NCBI GenBank assembly: GCA_018971925.1 | Contig: JAGWZT010000031.1 | Span: 1-10,747 of the forward strand | Source of the DNA: Lysobacteraceae bacterium | Lineage (GTDB): Bacteria > Pseudomonadota > Gammaproteobacteria > Xanthomonadales > Rhodanobacteraceae | DNA: 10,747 nucleotides | Direction of reading: 5' to 3' | Shown: positions 1 through 6,553 of the stretch, one piece after another | Position numbering within the stretch: position 1 is the stretch's first letter | Layout: every line of letters starts with the position of its first letter | Made by a program: the position numbers and the translations under genes | The notes under the pieces: model-generated | What the model was told of the DNA's origin: nothing | The model's database searches: none | What the model saw: the letters and a program-made list of their open reading frames with translations, nothing else

Positions 1-684
1 CCGCAGGAAATCAACTTCAACCAGTTCGAGACGCCGTTCGAAATCTGCGTGAATGTCGCCGGGTTCTATGGCATTCCGCGCGCGATCGCCGGACCGCGCG
101 CCGAGAAATACCTGCGCGAACTGCGCATCTGGGACAAGGCGTTCCAGCCCACGCGCATGATGTCGGGCGGCATGAAGCGGCGGCTGATGATCGCGCGCGC
201 GATGATGAACGAGCCGCGCCTGCTGATCCTGGACGAGCCGACCGCCGGTGTGGACATCGAAATCCGCCGCTCGATGTGGCATTTCATCACCGGCATCAAC
301 GCCGCCGGCACCACGGTGATCCTGACCACGCATTACCTGGAAGAGGCCGAGCAACTCTGCCGCAACATCGCGATCATCGACCATGGCGAGATCGTGGAAG
401 ACACCTCGATGCGGCGCCTGCTGTCGAAGCTGGACGTGCAGTCGCTAGTGCTGGACGTGACCGGCCTCGATGGCACGTTGCCGCGGATCGATGGCGTGAA
501 ACTCGTGCGCATCGACGACCAGACGCTGGAGGCCGAGATGCCCAGCACGCACAACCTCAACGCGCTGTTCGCCGTGCTGACGGCGCAGGGCATCACGGTG
601 ACGTCCATGCGCAACAAGACCAACCGCCTGGAGGAATTGTTCGTGCGGCTGGTGGAACGCAACGGCAACGGGGCGAAGGCATGA
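1..684 (+). CDS. yadG: ABC transporter ATP-binding protein, YadG-like (5' end outside the window)
   Basis: This is the nucleotide-binding subunit of an ABC-2 type exporter and would hydrolyse ATP on the cytoplasmic face of the inner membrane. The reading frame is open from base 1, so the window enters the gene after Walker A. The visible 227 residues begin with the Q-loop (PQEINFNQFE, Gln at residue 2). They continue with the ABC signature MSGGMKRR (bases 160-183), Walker B LLILDEP (220-240, catalytic Glu at 235-237), the D-loop AGVD, and the switch histidine in TTHYLEEAE (331-333). The C-terminal tail NKTNRLEELFVRLVE and the overall wording closely match my recollection of E. coli YadG. A GTG at 49 is only an internal valine, not the start. 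The stop codon overlaps the next start as ATGA (681-684), so the ATPase and permease are probably translationally coupled. The transported substrate is unknown. Confidence 0.94.
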   Translation, partial: PQEINFNQFETPFEICVNVAGFYGIPRAIAGPRAEKYLRELRIWDKAFQPTRMMSGGMKRRLMIARAMMNEPRLLILDEPTAGVDIEIRRSMWHFITGINAAGTTVILTTHYLEEAEQLCRNIAIIDHGEIVEDTSMRRLLSKLDVQSLVLDVTGLDGTLPRIDGVKLVRIDDQTLEAEMPSTHNLNALFAVLTAQGITVTSMRNKTNRLEELFVRLVERNGNGAKA

Positions 685-1508
685 ACGACCTTGCGCGCGA
701 GCCGGTGACCCGGGCGCCGGTGTACCCCGGTTCCGCGCGCCTGCGCGCCAACCTGGTCGCGCTCGGCACCATCACCCGCCGCGAAGTGCGCCGCATGCTG
801 CGAATCTGGACGCAGACCCTGGTGCCGCCCGCGATCACGATGACGCTTTACTTCGTGATCTTCGGCAAGATCATCGGCAGCCGGGTCGGGCCGATGCACG
901 GTTTCAGCTACATGCAGTACATCGTGCCGGGCCTCGTGATGATGAGCATCATCAACAACTGCTACGCCAACATCACGTCGAGTTTCTTCGGCTCCAAGTT
1001 CGGCCACTACGTCGAGGAAATGCTGGCCTCGCCGATGCCGAGCTGGGTGGTGTTGACCGGCTACGTCGCCGGCGCGGTGCTGCGCGGGCTGCTGGTCGGC
1101 GTGATCGTGCTCGGGATCGCGCTGTTCTTCACGTCGTTGCGCATCGAGCATCCGCTGATCGCGTTGACTACCGTGCTGCTCGGGGCCGTGATCTTTTCGC
1201 TCGCGGGCTTCATCAACGCGATGTTCGCCAAGCGCTTCGACGACATCGCGATCGTGCCGACCTTCGTGCTGGCGCCGCTGACCTACCTCGGCGGCGTGTT
1301 CTATTCGGTCAACATGCTGGGCTCGCCGTGGCGCGAGGCCTCGCTGGCGAACCCGATCCTGTACATGGTCAACGCGTTCCGCTTCGGCATCCTCGGCATC
1401 GGCGACGTGCCGGTGTGGATCGCCTACGTGGTGATGCTGGCGTTCGTGGCCGCCCTGGGCGCGGTCGCGTTGTGGCTGTTGCACAGGGGCGTGGGCTTGA
1501 GGTCGTGA
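681..1508 (+). CDS. yadH: ABC-2 type transporter permease, YadH-like
   Basis: This is the membrane subunit partnering the upstream ATPase, 275 residues, of the ABC-2 membrane family (PF01061). The start is the ATG at 681 that overlaps the yadG stop codon; the same frame is open further upstream, but that stretch lies over yadG. A roughly 40-residue N-terminus containing the amphipathic RREVRRMLRIW segment is followed by about six hydrophobic spans, near residues 48-66, 78-96, 124-150, 158-181, 190-210 and 246-268. Family landmarks are QTLVPPAITMTLYFVIFG, GFSYMQYIVPGL, FDDIAIVPTFVLAPLTYLGGVFYS and the C-terminal RGVGLRS, all as I recall them from E. coli YadH. The N-terminus is about 20 residues longer than the E. 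coli protein. The family includes exporters of lipids, polysaccharides and drugs, and nothing here indicates the cargo. Confidence 0.95.
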   Translation: MNDLAREPVTRAPVYPGSARLRANLVALGTITRREVRRMLRIWTQTLVPPAITMTLYFVIFGKIIGSRVGPMHGFSYMQYIVPGLVMMSIINNCYANITSSFFGSKFGHYVEEMLASPMPSWVVLTGYVAGAVLRGLLVGVIVLGIALFFTSLRIEHPLIALTTVLLGAVIFSLAGFINAMFAKRFDDIAIVPTFVLAPLTYLGGVFYSVNMLGSPWREASLANPILYMVNAFRFGILGIGDVPVWIAYVVMLAFVAALGAVALWLLHRGVGLRS

Positions 1509-1520
1509 ATCATTGATCGT

Positions 1521-1540
1521 CCCCTTCGCAAACGAAGGGG
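1521..1540. terminator. Perfect 8-bp hairpin after yadH, possible terminator
   Basis: CCCCTTCG and CGAAGGGG form a perfect 8-bp stem around a CAAA loop, 12 bases after the yadH stop codon. No T-run follows on either strand, so it is not a textbook intrinsic terminator. It may instead protect the mRNA 3' end or be a short repeated palindrome. Confidence 0.4.
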
Positions 1541-1583
1541 GAGGGAAGCGTCGCCGCTCGGCGCATACGCGTAAGATCGCAGC

Positions 1584-2237
1584 ATGAAGAGCGTGCTTGT
1601 GGCTTTCGTCGCGATGCTCGGCATCGTGTGGTGCGCGAACGCGCGTGCGCAGGTGTACCAATGCATCGCCGCAGATGGCGGCGTGAGTTACCAGGACCAC
1701 GCCTGCGCACCTGCGCAGAAGCAGAAAATCATCGACGTGCCGAGCCGCGCGCCGCCGGGTTACGTGCCGCCCGCGCCCGCCACCGTCGCGGCGCCGGAAA
1801 CCACGGCGACCGGGTTGCCGCCACAAGATTACGTCCCGCCTGCACCGTCGCCGCTGCCGGCGATGTACGCGTGCGTGGGTGCGGTGAATGACAAGCCGTA
1901 CCTGACGCATTCACCGCCACCGCCGTATCTCGCGCCGCTGGGCGTCATGGGTTATCCGCCGCAGAGCCTTTCGCAGGCGTATGGCGCGCCGGGCGGCGCG
2001 GGCATGTCCGCGCCGGAGTTGGCGAAGCCCCGCATCGGCGGGCCGCGCATCGCCACCGGCATGACCGAAGTCCAGGACTATTGCCTGCCGGCGACGCACG
2101 CCCAGGTGTGCGGTTACGTGCAAGGCGAATACGACGCGAACCATCGCAAGTTGCGCATGGCGATGCCGCACGAGCAGCCGCCACTCGAACAGCGCGAACA
2201 GCAGCTCACTGCGCAACTCAACAACTGTCGTGATTAG
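1584..2237 (+). CDS. Exported DUF4124 domain-containing protein
   Basis: This 217-residue protein has a signal peptide (residues 1-22, cleavage expected after ANARA). The mature N-terminus carries the DUF4124 pattern VYQC..DGGVSYQDHAC (residues 24-41), a short domain common in periplasmic proteins of beta- and gammaproteobacteria with no settled function. A proline-rich linker with two YVPPAP(A/S) units (60-66 and 83-89) leads to a second stretch, residues 94-111, with the same Y.C..A....Y..H spacing as the DUF4124 motif. It looks like a degenerate duplicate. The C-terminal half holds further cysteines (167, 176, 215), giving six in the mature protein, so disulphides are plausible in the oxidising periplasm. 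The end is charged and glutamine-rich. The ATG at 1584 gives a clean signal peptide; the ribosome binding site before it is weak. It is probably transcribed separately from yadGH, and its role is unknown. Confidence 0.85.
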   Translation: MKSVLVAFVAMLGIVWCANARAQVYQCIAADGGVSYQDHACAPAQKQKIIDVPSRAPPGYVPPAPATVAAPETTATGLPPQDYVPPAPSPLPAMYACVGAVNDKPYLTHSPPPPYLAPLGVMGYPPQSLSQAYGAPGGAGMSAPELAKPRIGGPRIATGMTEVQDYCLPATHAQVCGYVQGEYDANHRKLRMAMPHEQPPLEQREQQLTAQLNNCRD

Positions 2238-2285
2238 TATCGAACCCCGGCCACTCCCCATTCCTTGGCCATCCGTATTCTTGAA

Positions 2286-2405
2286 TCGTCATTCCGGAGC
2301 GGGCCGCAGGCCCGAATCCGGAATCGGTTTCAGGACTCGAAAACCAAGCACAACCGATTCCGGGTTCCGTTCGCGATGAAGCCGCGGCCGGCCCCGGAAT
2401 GACGA
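2286..2405. repeat. Composite nested inverted repeat, about 120 bp
   Basis: The ends are perfect 12-bp inverted repeats, TCGTCATTCCGG (2286-2297) and CCGGAATGACGA (2394-2405). A second, inner pair of 16-bp arms (2314-2329 and 2352-2367) matches at 15 of 16 positions. The left half also contains a small perfect hairpin, GGGCC-GCA-GGCCC (2301-2313). The whole could fold as a branched, cruciform-like structure. It lies between two convergent genes and carries no ORF or transposase, and no target duplication is evident at its edges. It resembles the dispersed GTCATTCC-type palindromic repeats of proteobacterial genomes and could also help stop transcription from both sides. Confidence 0.75.
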
Positions 2406-2417
2406 CAAAATCAACCT

Positions 2418-2429
2418 GTCATTTCGGGG
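2418..2429 (+). repeat. Partial extra copy of the repeat arm
   Basis: GTCATTTCGGGG matches the left arm of the adjacent composite repeat (GTCATTCCGGAG, 2288-2299) at 10 of 12 bases and in the same orientation. It may be a remnant of a second repeat copy next to the ogt stop codon. Confidence 0.35.
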
Positions 2430-2439
2430 CGGCTTTCAA

Positions 2440-2943
2440 TCAGGCAGTGAGCGTCAGGCTCGGAACCGGCGCATGTTTGCGTTCGTGCGCGAGCAGCCAG
2501 CGCTTCGCCGGCAGGCCACCGCCATAGCCCGTGAGGTCGCCGTGGCTGCCGATCACGCGATGGCAGGGCACGATGATCGAAAGCGGATTGGCGCCGTTGG
2601 CGGCGCCGACGGCACGCACCGCGCGCGGACGGCGGATGCGGCGCGCGATGTCGGCGTAGCTCACCGTCTCGCCGTAGGGAATCGTCAACAGCGCGCCCCA
2701 AACTTCCAACTGGAACGGCGTGCCCGAAGGACGCAGCGGCACGTCGAACTGCCGGCGCATGCCGGCGAAGTATTCGTCCAGTTCGCGCGCGGCTGCGTGC
2801 AACTTCGGCTTGCTGGCCGTGGCATCAGGCGATGCCGGTTGCGCGGCGCCGTGCCGCGGGAGGCCGATGTAGACGAGGCCCTCGCCGTCGCCGACCAGCA
2901 GCAAGGGACCGATGGGTGTGTCGAGGTGGTCGTAGTACAACAT
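2440..2943 (-). CDS. ogt: Methylated-DNA--protein-cysteine S-methyltransferase
   Basis: This is a suicide repair protein that moves the alkyl group from O6-alkylguanine (and O4-alkylthymine) in DNA to its own cysteine. With the start used here it has 167 residues. The active site motif PCHRV sits at residues 126-130 with nucleophile Cys127. It is preceded by the helix-turn-helix region GETVSYADIA and the arginine-finger/asparagine-hinge segment RAVGAANGANP, and followed by the conserved TGYGGGLPAKRWLLAHE. The N-terminal ferredoxin-like part begins YYDHLDTPIGPLLLVGD. The chosen ATG lies one base after the SDR stop codon (TGACATG). In-frame starts at 2955 and 2973 would overlap the SDR gene and add 4 or 10 residues. 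The protein has only the alkyltransferase part and lacks the Ada N-terminal regulatory domain. It is probably co-transcribed and translationally coupled with the SDR gene. Confidence 0.93.
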   Translation of the reverse strand: MLYYDHLDTPIGPLLLVGDGEGLVYIGLPRHGAAQPASPDATASKPKLHAAARELDEYFAGMRRQFDVPLRPSGTPFQLEVWGALLTIPYGETVSYADIARRIRRPRAVRAVGAANGANPLSIIVPCHRVIGSHGDLTGYGGGLPAKRWLLAHERKHAPVPSLTLTA

Positions 2944-2944
2944 G

Positions 2945-3727
2945 TCAAAATCCATAGTGCAAAAAACCGCCATCCACCGCCAGCACCTGGCCGGTGACGA
3001 AGCTGGCCGCGGGCATGCACAGGAACGCTACCGCGGCGGCGACTTCCTCGGGCTCGCCGATCCGCGCCATCGGCGTGCGCATCAGCACCTCGTCGAGGTA
3101 ATCGGGGTCGGACAGCGCCTCGTCGGTGCGGCGCGTGCGGATGTACCACGGTGCTACCGCGTTGACGCGGATACCATCGTCGGCCCACTCGCAGGCCAGG
3201 TTGAGCGTCATCTGGTGCAGCGCTGCCTTGCTCATGCCGTAGGCGACGCCGGTGCGGACGTGTGTCGCGCCCGACACCGAACCGATGTTGACGATCGCGG
3301 CGTGGCCGTGTTGCGCCAGGCGCGGGTACGCGAGCCTGCAAAGATCGAACGCGGCGACGCTGTTCAGGCGGAACACTTCCTCCATGTCGCCGGGTTCGCA
3401 ATCCAGCGTGGGTTTCCTGATGTTGCCGCCGGCGTTGTTGACCAGTAGCGACAATGGCACGTCGAGGTCGGCGATCCAGTCGAAGATCGCGAGGCGGTCC
3501 TCGGCATCGCCGACATCGGCGGAAAACACGCGCGCTTCGCTTTCCGGAAAATCTTCCCGCAATTCCTCGCAGACCGAATTCAGTTCGGCTTCGTCGCGCG
3601 CGACCAGCAACGGCTGGGCGCCCAGCGCAGCCAGCTCGCGCGCGCAGGCAAGCCCGATGCCGCGGCTGGCGCCGGTGATCAGGCAGGTCTGGCCGTCGAG
3701 CCGCCAGCGTCCGGGGATGGCATTCAC
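2945..3727 (-). CDS. Short-chain dehydrogenase/reductase, tropinone-reductase-like
   Basis: This 260-residue classical SDR oxidoreductase (Rossmann fold) probably reduces or oxidises a carbonyl/alcohol with NADP(H). It shows the cofactor motif TGASRGIG (18-25), an arginine after the second strand (VARD, Arg44) that favours NADP over NAD, NNAG (97-100), catalytic serine in the IGSVS stretch (150 or 152), and YGMSK with Tyr163 and Lys167. LACEWADDGIRVNAVAPWYI and the C-terminal PAASFVTGQVLAVDGGF resemble plant tropinone reductase II and its bacterial relatives more than FabG. The start is GTG, supported by a GGAG site 7 bases upstream; the nearby ATG at 3723 is out of frame. The gene reads directly into ogt, but no functional link between the two is obvious. 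The substrate cannot be told from sequence. Confidence 0.92.
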   Translation of the reverse strand: MNAIPGRWRLDGQTCLITGASRGIGLACARELAALGAQPLLVARDEAELNSVCEELREDFPESEARVFSADVGDAEDRLAIFDWIADLDVPLSLLVNNAGGNIRKPTLDCEPGDMEEVFRLNSVAAFDLCRLAYPRLAQHGHAAIVNIGSVSGATHVRTGVAYGMSKAALHQMTLNLACEWADDGIRVNAVAPWYIRTRRTDEALSDPDYLDEVLMRTPMARIGEPEEVAAAVAFLCMPAASFVTGQVLAVDGGFLHYGF

Positions 3728-3734
3728 ACGCGGA

Positions 3735-3738
3735 CTCC
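3735..3738 (-). promoter_or_regulatory. Ribosome binding site for the SDR gene
   Basis: GGAG on the minus strand, 7 bases before the GTG at 3727, supports that GTG as the SDR start. Confidence 0.65.
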
Positions 3739-3803
3739 GTGGTGCGTTCTGCTCAGCTTAACGCAGCTTGCGCGGCGCCGCCCGCAGCGCGACACTGCGC
3801 GCC

Positions 3804-4055
3804 ATGATCCGCACCCTCGCCACGATTTCATTGGTCGCGATGTTGGCTGCATGCGCATCGCATCCGGCACCCGATGCCGCCGCCGCCGCGACGTCTGCAA
3901 CGCCTGCGGCGGCCGCCACCAATGCGCTGGCCGGCACGCCGATGGCTGCCTACGGCCACGATCTCAACAAGGCGAAGGATGTGCAGAACATCGTCAACGA
4001 GCAGGCGAAGAAACAGGCCGCGCAAATCGACGCCGCAACCGGCTCATCCGGCTGA
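3804..4055 (+). CDS. Small Ala-rich lipoprotein of unknown function
   Basis: This is an 83-residue protein. The N-terminus MIRTLATISLVAMLAAC is a lipoprotein signal with lipobox L14-A15-A16-C17. Residue +2 is Ala rather than Asp, so by the usual Lol sorting rule it should go to the outer membrane. After the cysteine comes a low-complexity Ala/Pro/Thr linker (to about residue 45), then AAYGHDLNKAKDVQNIVNEQAKKQAAQIDAA-type sequence, predicted as an amphipathic, perhaps coiled-coil helix. I do not recognise a named family. The ATG at 3804 is preferred; an in-frame TTG at 3768 would put 12 extra residues in front of the signal. The gene is divergent from the SDR gene and convergent with the beta-barrel gene. 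Confidence 0.8.
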   Translation: MIRTLATISLVAMLAACASHPAPDAAAAATSATPAAAATNALAGTPMAAYGHDLNKAKDVQNIVNEQAKKQAAQIDAATGSSG

Positions 4056-4071
4056 TCCTGCACGAAGCAAA

Positions 4072-4095
4072 GCCCGGGCGCTTGCGCGCCCGGGC
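4072..4095. terminator. Shared hairpin terminator between convergent genes
   Basis: A perfect 10-bp GC-rich stem, GCCCGGGCGC / GCGCCCGGGC with a TTGC loop, starts 17 bases after the lipoprotein stop codon. It ends 43 bases beyond the stop codon of the opposing beta-barrel gene. On the minus strand it is followed by TTTGCTT, a short T-rich tail, so it should end the beta-barrel transcript best. On the plus strand there is no T-run. Confidence 0.75.
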
Positions 4096-4137
4096 CCGCG
4101 TATGCCACGCGAGGTGGCGGAGGGTCAGGCGTTACCG

Positions 4138-4734
4138 TCAGAACCGGACTTCAGCCTGCGCCGACAGCAAACCGGTGGACAGGTTGATGTCGTTCTTCTT
4201 GGCGCGGTAGTAGTCGTAGCCGACGCCGACGCCGAACCTGCGGCTGAAGTCGTAGCCCACGCCCAAGCCGCCGTAATAGCCGTCGCCCGAACGGCCGGTG
4301 CTGATCGGCGTGATGTCGCGTGTCATCCCGTGGCCGTTCCATGCGTACAAACCGGTGCGCGCGGATACGTACCAGTTGGGCGTGAAGCTGTACTTGGCGT
4401 TGGCGCCCACGGTCCAGCCGTGCAGCGAAGACTTGCCCGGCGCTACCACGGGGTTGGAATTGAACACGTTCTTCGCGCGGACGTTGCCGAGATCGTTGTA
4501 GCCGATCTCGGGACCGAGCGCGAACCCGTTTGCGAGCGCCCAGCGATAGCCGCCATCGATCTGATAGCCGGTATCGCTGCCGCTGTTCTGGCCGCTACCG
4601 AAGTAGCTGTGCCCCACGTTTCCGTTGACGAAAAACCCGCTGTCGGCGCCGGTCGTATTCGTGGCGTCCTGCGCGAAAACGGGTGCAGCCGCGAAAACCG
4701 CGGCGATGGCGAGGACGATTGCTGTGTTGCGCAT
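4138..4734 (-). CDS. Small outer membrane beta-barrel protein
   Basis: This 198-residue protein has a clear signal peptide (MRNTAIVLAIAAVFAAAPVFA, cleavage before QDATN). The mature part is rich in Gly, Tyr, Asn and aromatic residues in alternating patterns (GFFVNGNVGHSYFG, YQIDGGYRWAL, WTVGANAKYSF, WYVSARTGLYAW, YYGGLGVGYDF, FGVGVGYDYYRA), as expected for about eight transmembrane strands. It ends in AQAEVRF, with the terminal phenylalanine used by the BAM assembly machinery. It fits the OmpA-transmembrane/OMP_b-brl type (PF01389/PF13505), without an OmpA peptidoglycan-binding domain. The ATG at 4734 has a GGAG site 6 bases upstream; a GTG at 4746 in the same frame is less likely. It is monocistronic as seen here. 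Its role, for example structural, adhesin or small channel, is not evident. Confidence 0.87.
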   Translation of the reverse strand: MRNTAIVLAIAAVFAAAPVFAQDATNTTGADSGFFVNGNVGHSYFGSGQNSGSDTGYQIDGGYRWALANGFALGPEIGYNDLGNVRAKNVFNSNPVVAPGKSSLHGWTVGANAKYSFTPNWYVSARTGLYAWNGHGMTRDITPISTGRSGDGYYGGLGVGYDFSRRFGVGVGYDYYRAKKNDINLSTGLLSAQAEVRF

Positions 4735-4740
4735 GATTGT

Positions 4741-4744
4741 CTCC
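4741..4744 (-). promoter_or_regulatory. Ribosome binding site for the beta-barrel gene
   Basis: GGAG on the minus strand, 6 bases before the ATG at 4734. It lies inside the alternative GTG start region and so favours the ATG. Confidence 0.65.
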
Positions 4745-4759
4745 ACTTGTGGTTATTCA

Positions 4760-4782
4760 CGCATGCAATGCATTCGCATGCG
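4760..4782. promoter_or_regulatory. Palindrome cluster in the beta-barrel gene leader
   Basis: Inverted arms CGCATGC (4760-4766) and GCATGCG (4776-4782) flank the self-complementary octamer AATGCATT (4767-4774). The result is three short palindromes in 23 bases. The block lies 26-48 bases upstream of the beta-barrel start codon, where it could be an operator or a 5'-leader hairpin. Confidence 0.4.
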
Positions 4783-4847
4783 CTTGGCCATTGAGACTGG
4801 AGGCAAACGGCAACGTTCGTTAAGGTTTCGCTAGAGAATCAGCAAAC

Positions 4848-4901
4848 GTTCATGGCGTGCGTGAAAACACGAAATGAACATGCGCGAAACTTTTTGCGCG
4901 C
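4848..4901. other. Two stem-loops in the gap after the hydrolase gene
   Basis: GTTCAT (4848-4853) pairs with ATGAAC (4874-4879), enclosing an inner CGTG-AAAA-CACG hairpin. Next to it GCGCGAAA (4882-4889) pairs with TTTGCGCGC (4893-4901) with one bulge. They lie between the 3' end of the hydrolase operon and the beta-barrel promoter region. They may serve as a weak terminator for the former or as regulatory sites for the latter. The rest of the 247-base gap (4735-4981) shows no gene. Confidence 0.3.
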
Positions 4902-4981
4902 AACAAGGTCGTGCGCGCCGCGGTGCGGTGACACGCGCGACGTGTCGACGTGATACCCGGCGCGACCCCGCACGCGCGAAC

Positions 4982-6553
4982 TCATTGCGGCAAGGCCAAG
5001 GCGGGAGCGGTTGATGTGGCTGCCGCACCGGCTTCGGGTTTCGCCAGCCAGCCACCGGTGAATCCGGCGCGTTCGAGTCCGCGCCGGATGTGGGGATTGC
5101 GGCGCATCACCTGCCACACGAATCCCGAGCGGTAATTCTCGATCATCAGCAGGATCGGGCCCTGGTCTATGCCGAGGTACTGGTTGTCGAACCAGCCCAC
5201 GCCGGGCACCATGTGGCCGCTGCGCAACGGCAAGTGCAACTGGAAAGTCGGATTGAAGGCATCGTAGAAACCGTAGGTGGAATACAGCCACTTGCCGTAG
5301 CGGGCGTACATCGCTTGGATGGTGGGCAGCACCAGATCGGGTGCGAACACGATCGATGCGATCGACGCCGACGGCGCAATGGTGCCGTCATCGGTGATCT
5401 CGCCGACGTCGGCGCCGCGCGCGAAATAGCCGTAGAACCGCGTGACCGTGCCGTCTTCGTGATCCCAGGTCGTGTCGCCCGGGCCATCGCACGCCGTCAG
5501 CCCCCAGATGTCGGCGCCGTAGCCGACGAAACGCCCGGCGCCGGAAGCCGCGTATTGGTGCTGGCCGATGACCGCGCGGCGGCTGTTCTCGAAATAGGTC
5601 AGGCCGTGCGCGCGCATCCACGCATCCTGGATGTCGCGAAAATCGATCCACGACTCGCTGTACTGGTGTCCGAACAGGGGAGCGAAGCCGACGTGAGGCT
5701 TGCTGCTCATGAACGTCCCCCAGGTTTGTTTGTACGTCGAAGTCCACGCCTTCCAGGCGTCGGGCTTGATCGCGTGGGTGGGCGAGCCGAGTGCGAGGAT
5801 GTAGAGCATCATTGCTTCGTTGTAGCCCTTCCAGTCCTCGGGGATGAACTTGCCGCCGGGCGTCCAGCCCATGCTGACCAGCGGCGGCCGCACCTGCGCC
5901 CAGGTCCAGTCCACGTCGTCGTAGAGTTTTTCGGCGAGCTTGCGGATCTCGCGCTCCTGCGGATTGTCCTCGTCGAAATACGTTTCATCGAACAGCACAC
6001 CCGCCATCAGCCACGTGGTATCGACCGTGGAAAGTTCGACCCAGCGGGCGTAGCGGTGACCGGACCGCATGTCGAGGAAGTGGTAATAGAACCCGTGATA
6101 GCCGGAATCCGTGTCCTCGTTCTTGCCCTGCGGCGCGTCTGCGAAAAACCTGAGCGTGGCCAGTACGCGCTGGCGCGCTTGCGCGCGCGTGATCCAGCCG
6201 CGCTCGACGCCGATCGGGTACGCCGTCAAACCGAAGCCGACGGCGGCGATGCTGGCGAAGGGCTCCTTGCCCAACGGCCAGTGGTCGGGCACCAGTCCGT
6301 TTTTCGGGTTCGCCGTTTGCCAGAAGAATTCGAAGGTCCGGTATTCGATGTCGTCCAGCGACAGCGGAGGCGTCCATTGCAAGGCGTTCTGCGCGCCGGT
6401 GTCGATGGCGTTGAGCGGATTGAGTTGCGCCGCGGCGTGCAGCGGCGAGGCGTTGAGGCCGATGACCAGTACCCAGAACAGATGGATTGCGGCGCGCAGC
6501 ACACCGCGGAATCCCGGCAAGGACTGCCCCCTGTAGCGTCGCGCCTTCTTCAT
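4982..6553 (-). CDS. Exported glucoamylase-like glycoside hydrolase (PF10091, GH144 type)
   Basis: This is a 523-residue protein with a basic N-terminus, a hydrophobic stretch (residues 21-38) and a probable signal cleavage after ASPLHA. The domain from about residue 65 to 495 has the hallmarks of the 'glucoamylase-like' family: IEYRTFEFFWQTANPKNGLVPD, FGLTAYPIG, GFYYHFLDM, VELSTVDTTWLMAG, WKGYNEAMMLYILALGSP, GFAPLFGHQYSESWIDFRD, WGLTACDGPG and GMVP-like GHMVPGVGWFDNQYLGIDQGPILLMIENYRSG. The family contains GH144 endo-beta-1,2-glucanases. By motif position Asp178 and Glu246 are the likely acid residues, though this is inference. The expected location is the periplasm or outer surface. The start codon overlaps the halogenase stop as ATGA, so the two are coupled. 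A GTG at codon 18 would give a shorter signal peptide. The true substrate could be another beta-glucan; the name 'glucoamylase' should not be taken literally. Confidence 0.83.
   Translation of the reverse strand: MKKARRYRGQSLPGFRGVLRAAIHLFWVLVIGLNASPLHAAAQLNPLNAIDTGAQNALQWTPPLSLDDIEYRTFEFFWQTANPKNGLVPDHWPLGKEPFASIAAVGFGLTAYPIGVERGWITRAQARQRVLATLRFFADAPQGKNEDTDSGYHGFYYHFLDMRSGHRYARWVELSTVDTTWLMAGVLFDETYFDEDNPQEREIRKLAEKLYDDVDWTWAQVRPPLVSMGWTPGGKFIPEDWKGYNEAMMLYILALGSPTHAIKPDAWKAWTSTYKQTWGTFMSSKPHVGFAPLFGHQYSESWIDFRDIQDAWMRAHGLTYFENSRRAVIGQHQYAASGAGRFVGYGADIWGLTACDGPGDTTWDHEDGTVTRFYGYFARGADVGEITDDGTIAPSASIASIVFAPDLVLPTIQAMYARYGKWLYSTYGFYDAFNPTFQLHLPLRSGHMVPGVGWFDNQYLGIDQGPILLMIENYRSGFVWQVMRRNPHIRRGLERAGFTGGWLAKPEAGAAATSTAPALALPQ

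Noticed and set aside
333..1910. 525-codon minus-strand frame opposite yadGH and the DUF4124 gene
   Set aside because: It spans three real genes on the other strand and has a His/Arg-rich translation with no family features.
2286..2405. Composite repeat as an insertion sequence or complete transposon
   Set aside because: It has no coding capacity, and no target-site duplication is visible (flanks TTGAA and CAAAA differ).
3721..3723. ATG as the start of the SDR gene
   Set aside because: It is out of frame with the SDR reading frame. The GTG at 3727 is in frame and has a properly spaced GGAG.
3874..4794. 306-codon plus-strand frame across the lipoprotein and beta-barrel genes
   Set aside because: It runs through the shared terminator and antisense to a gene with signal peptide and C-terminal Phe, and it shows no motifs.
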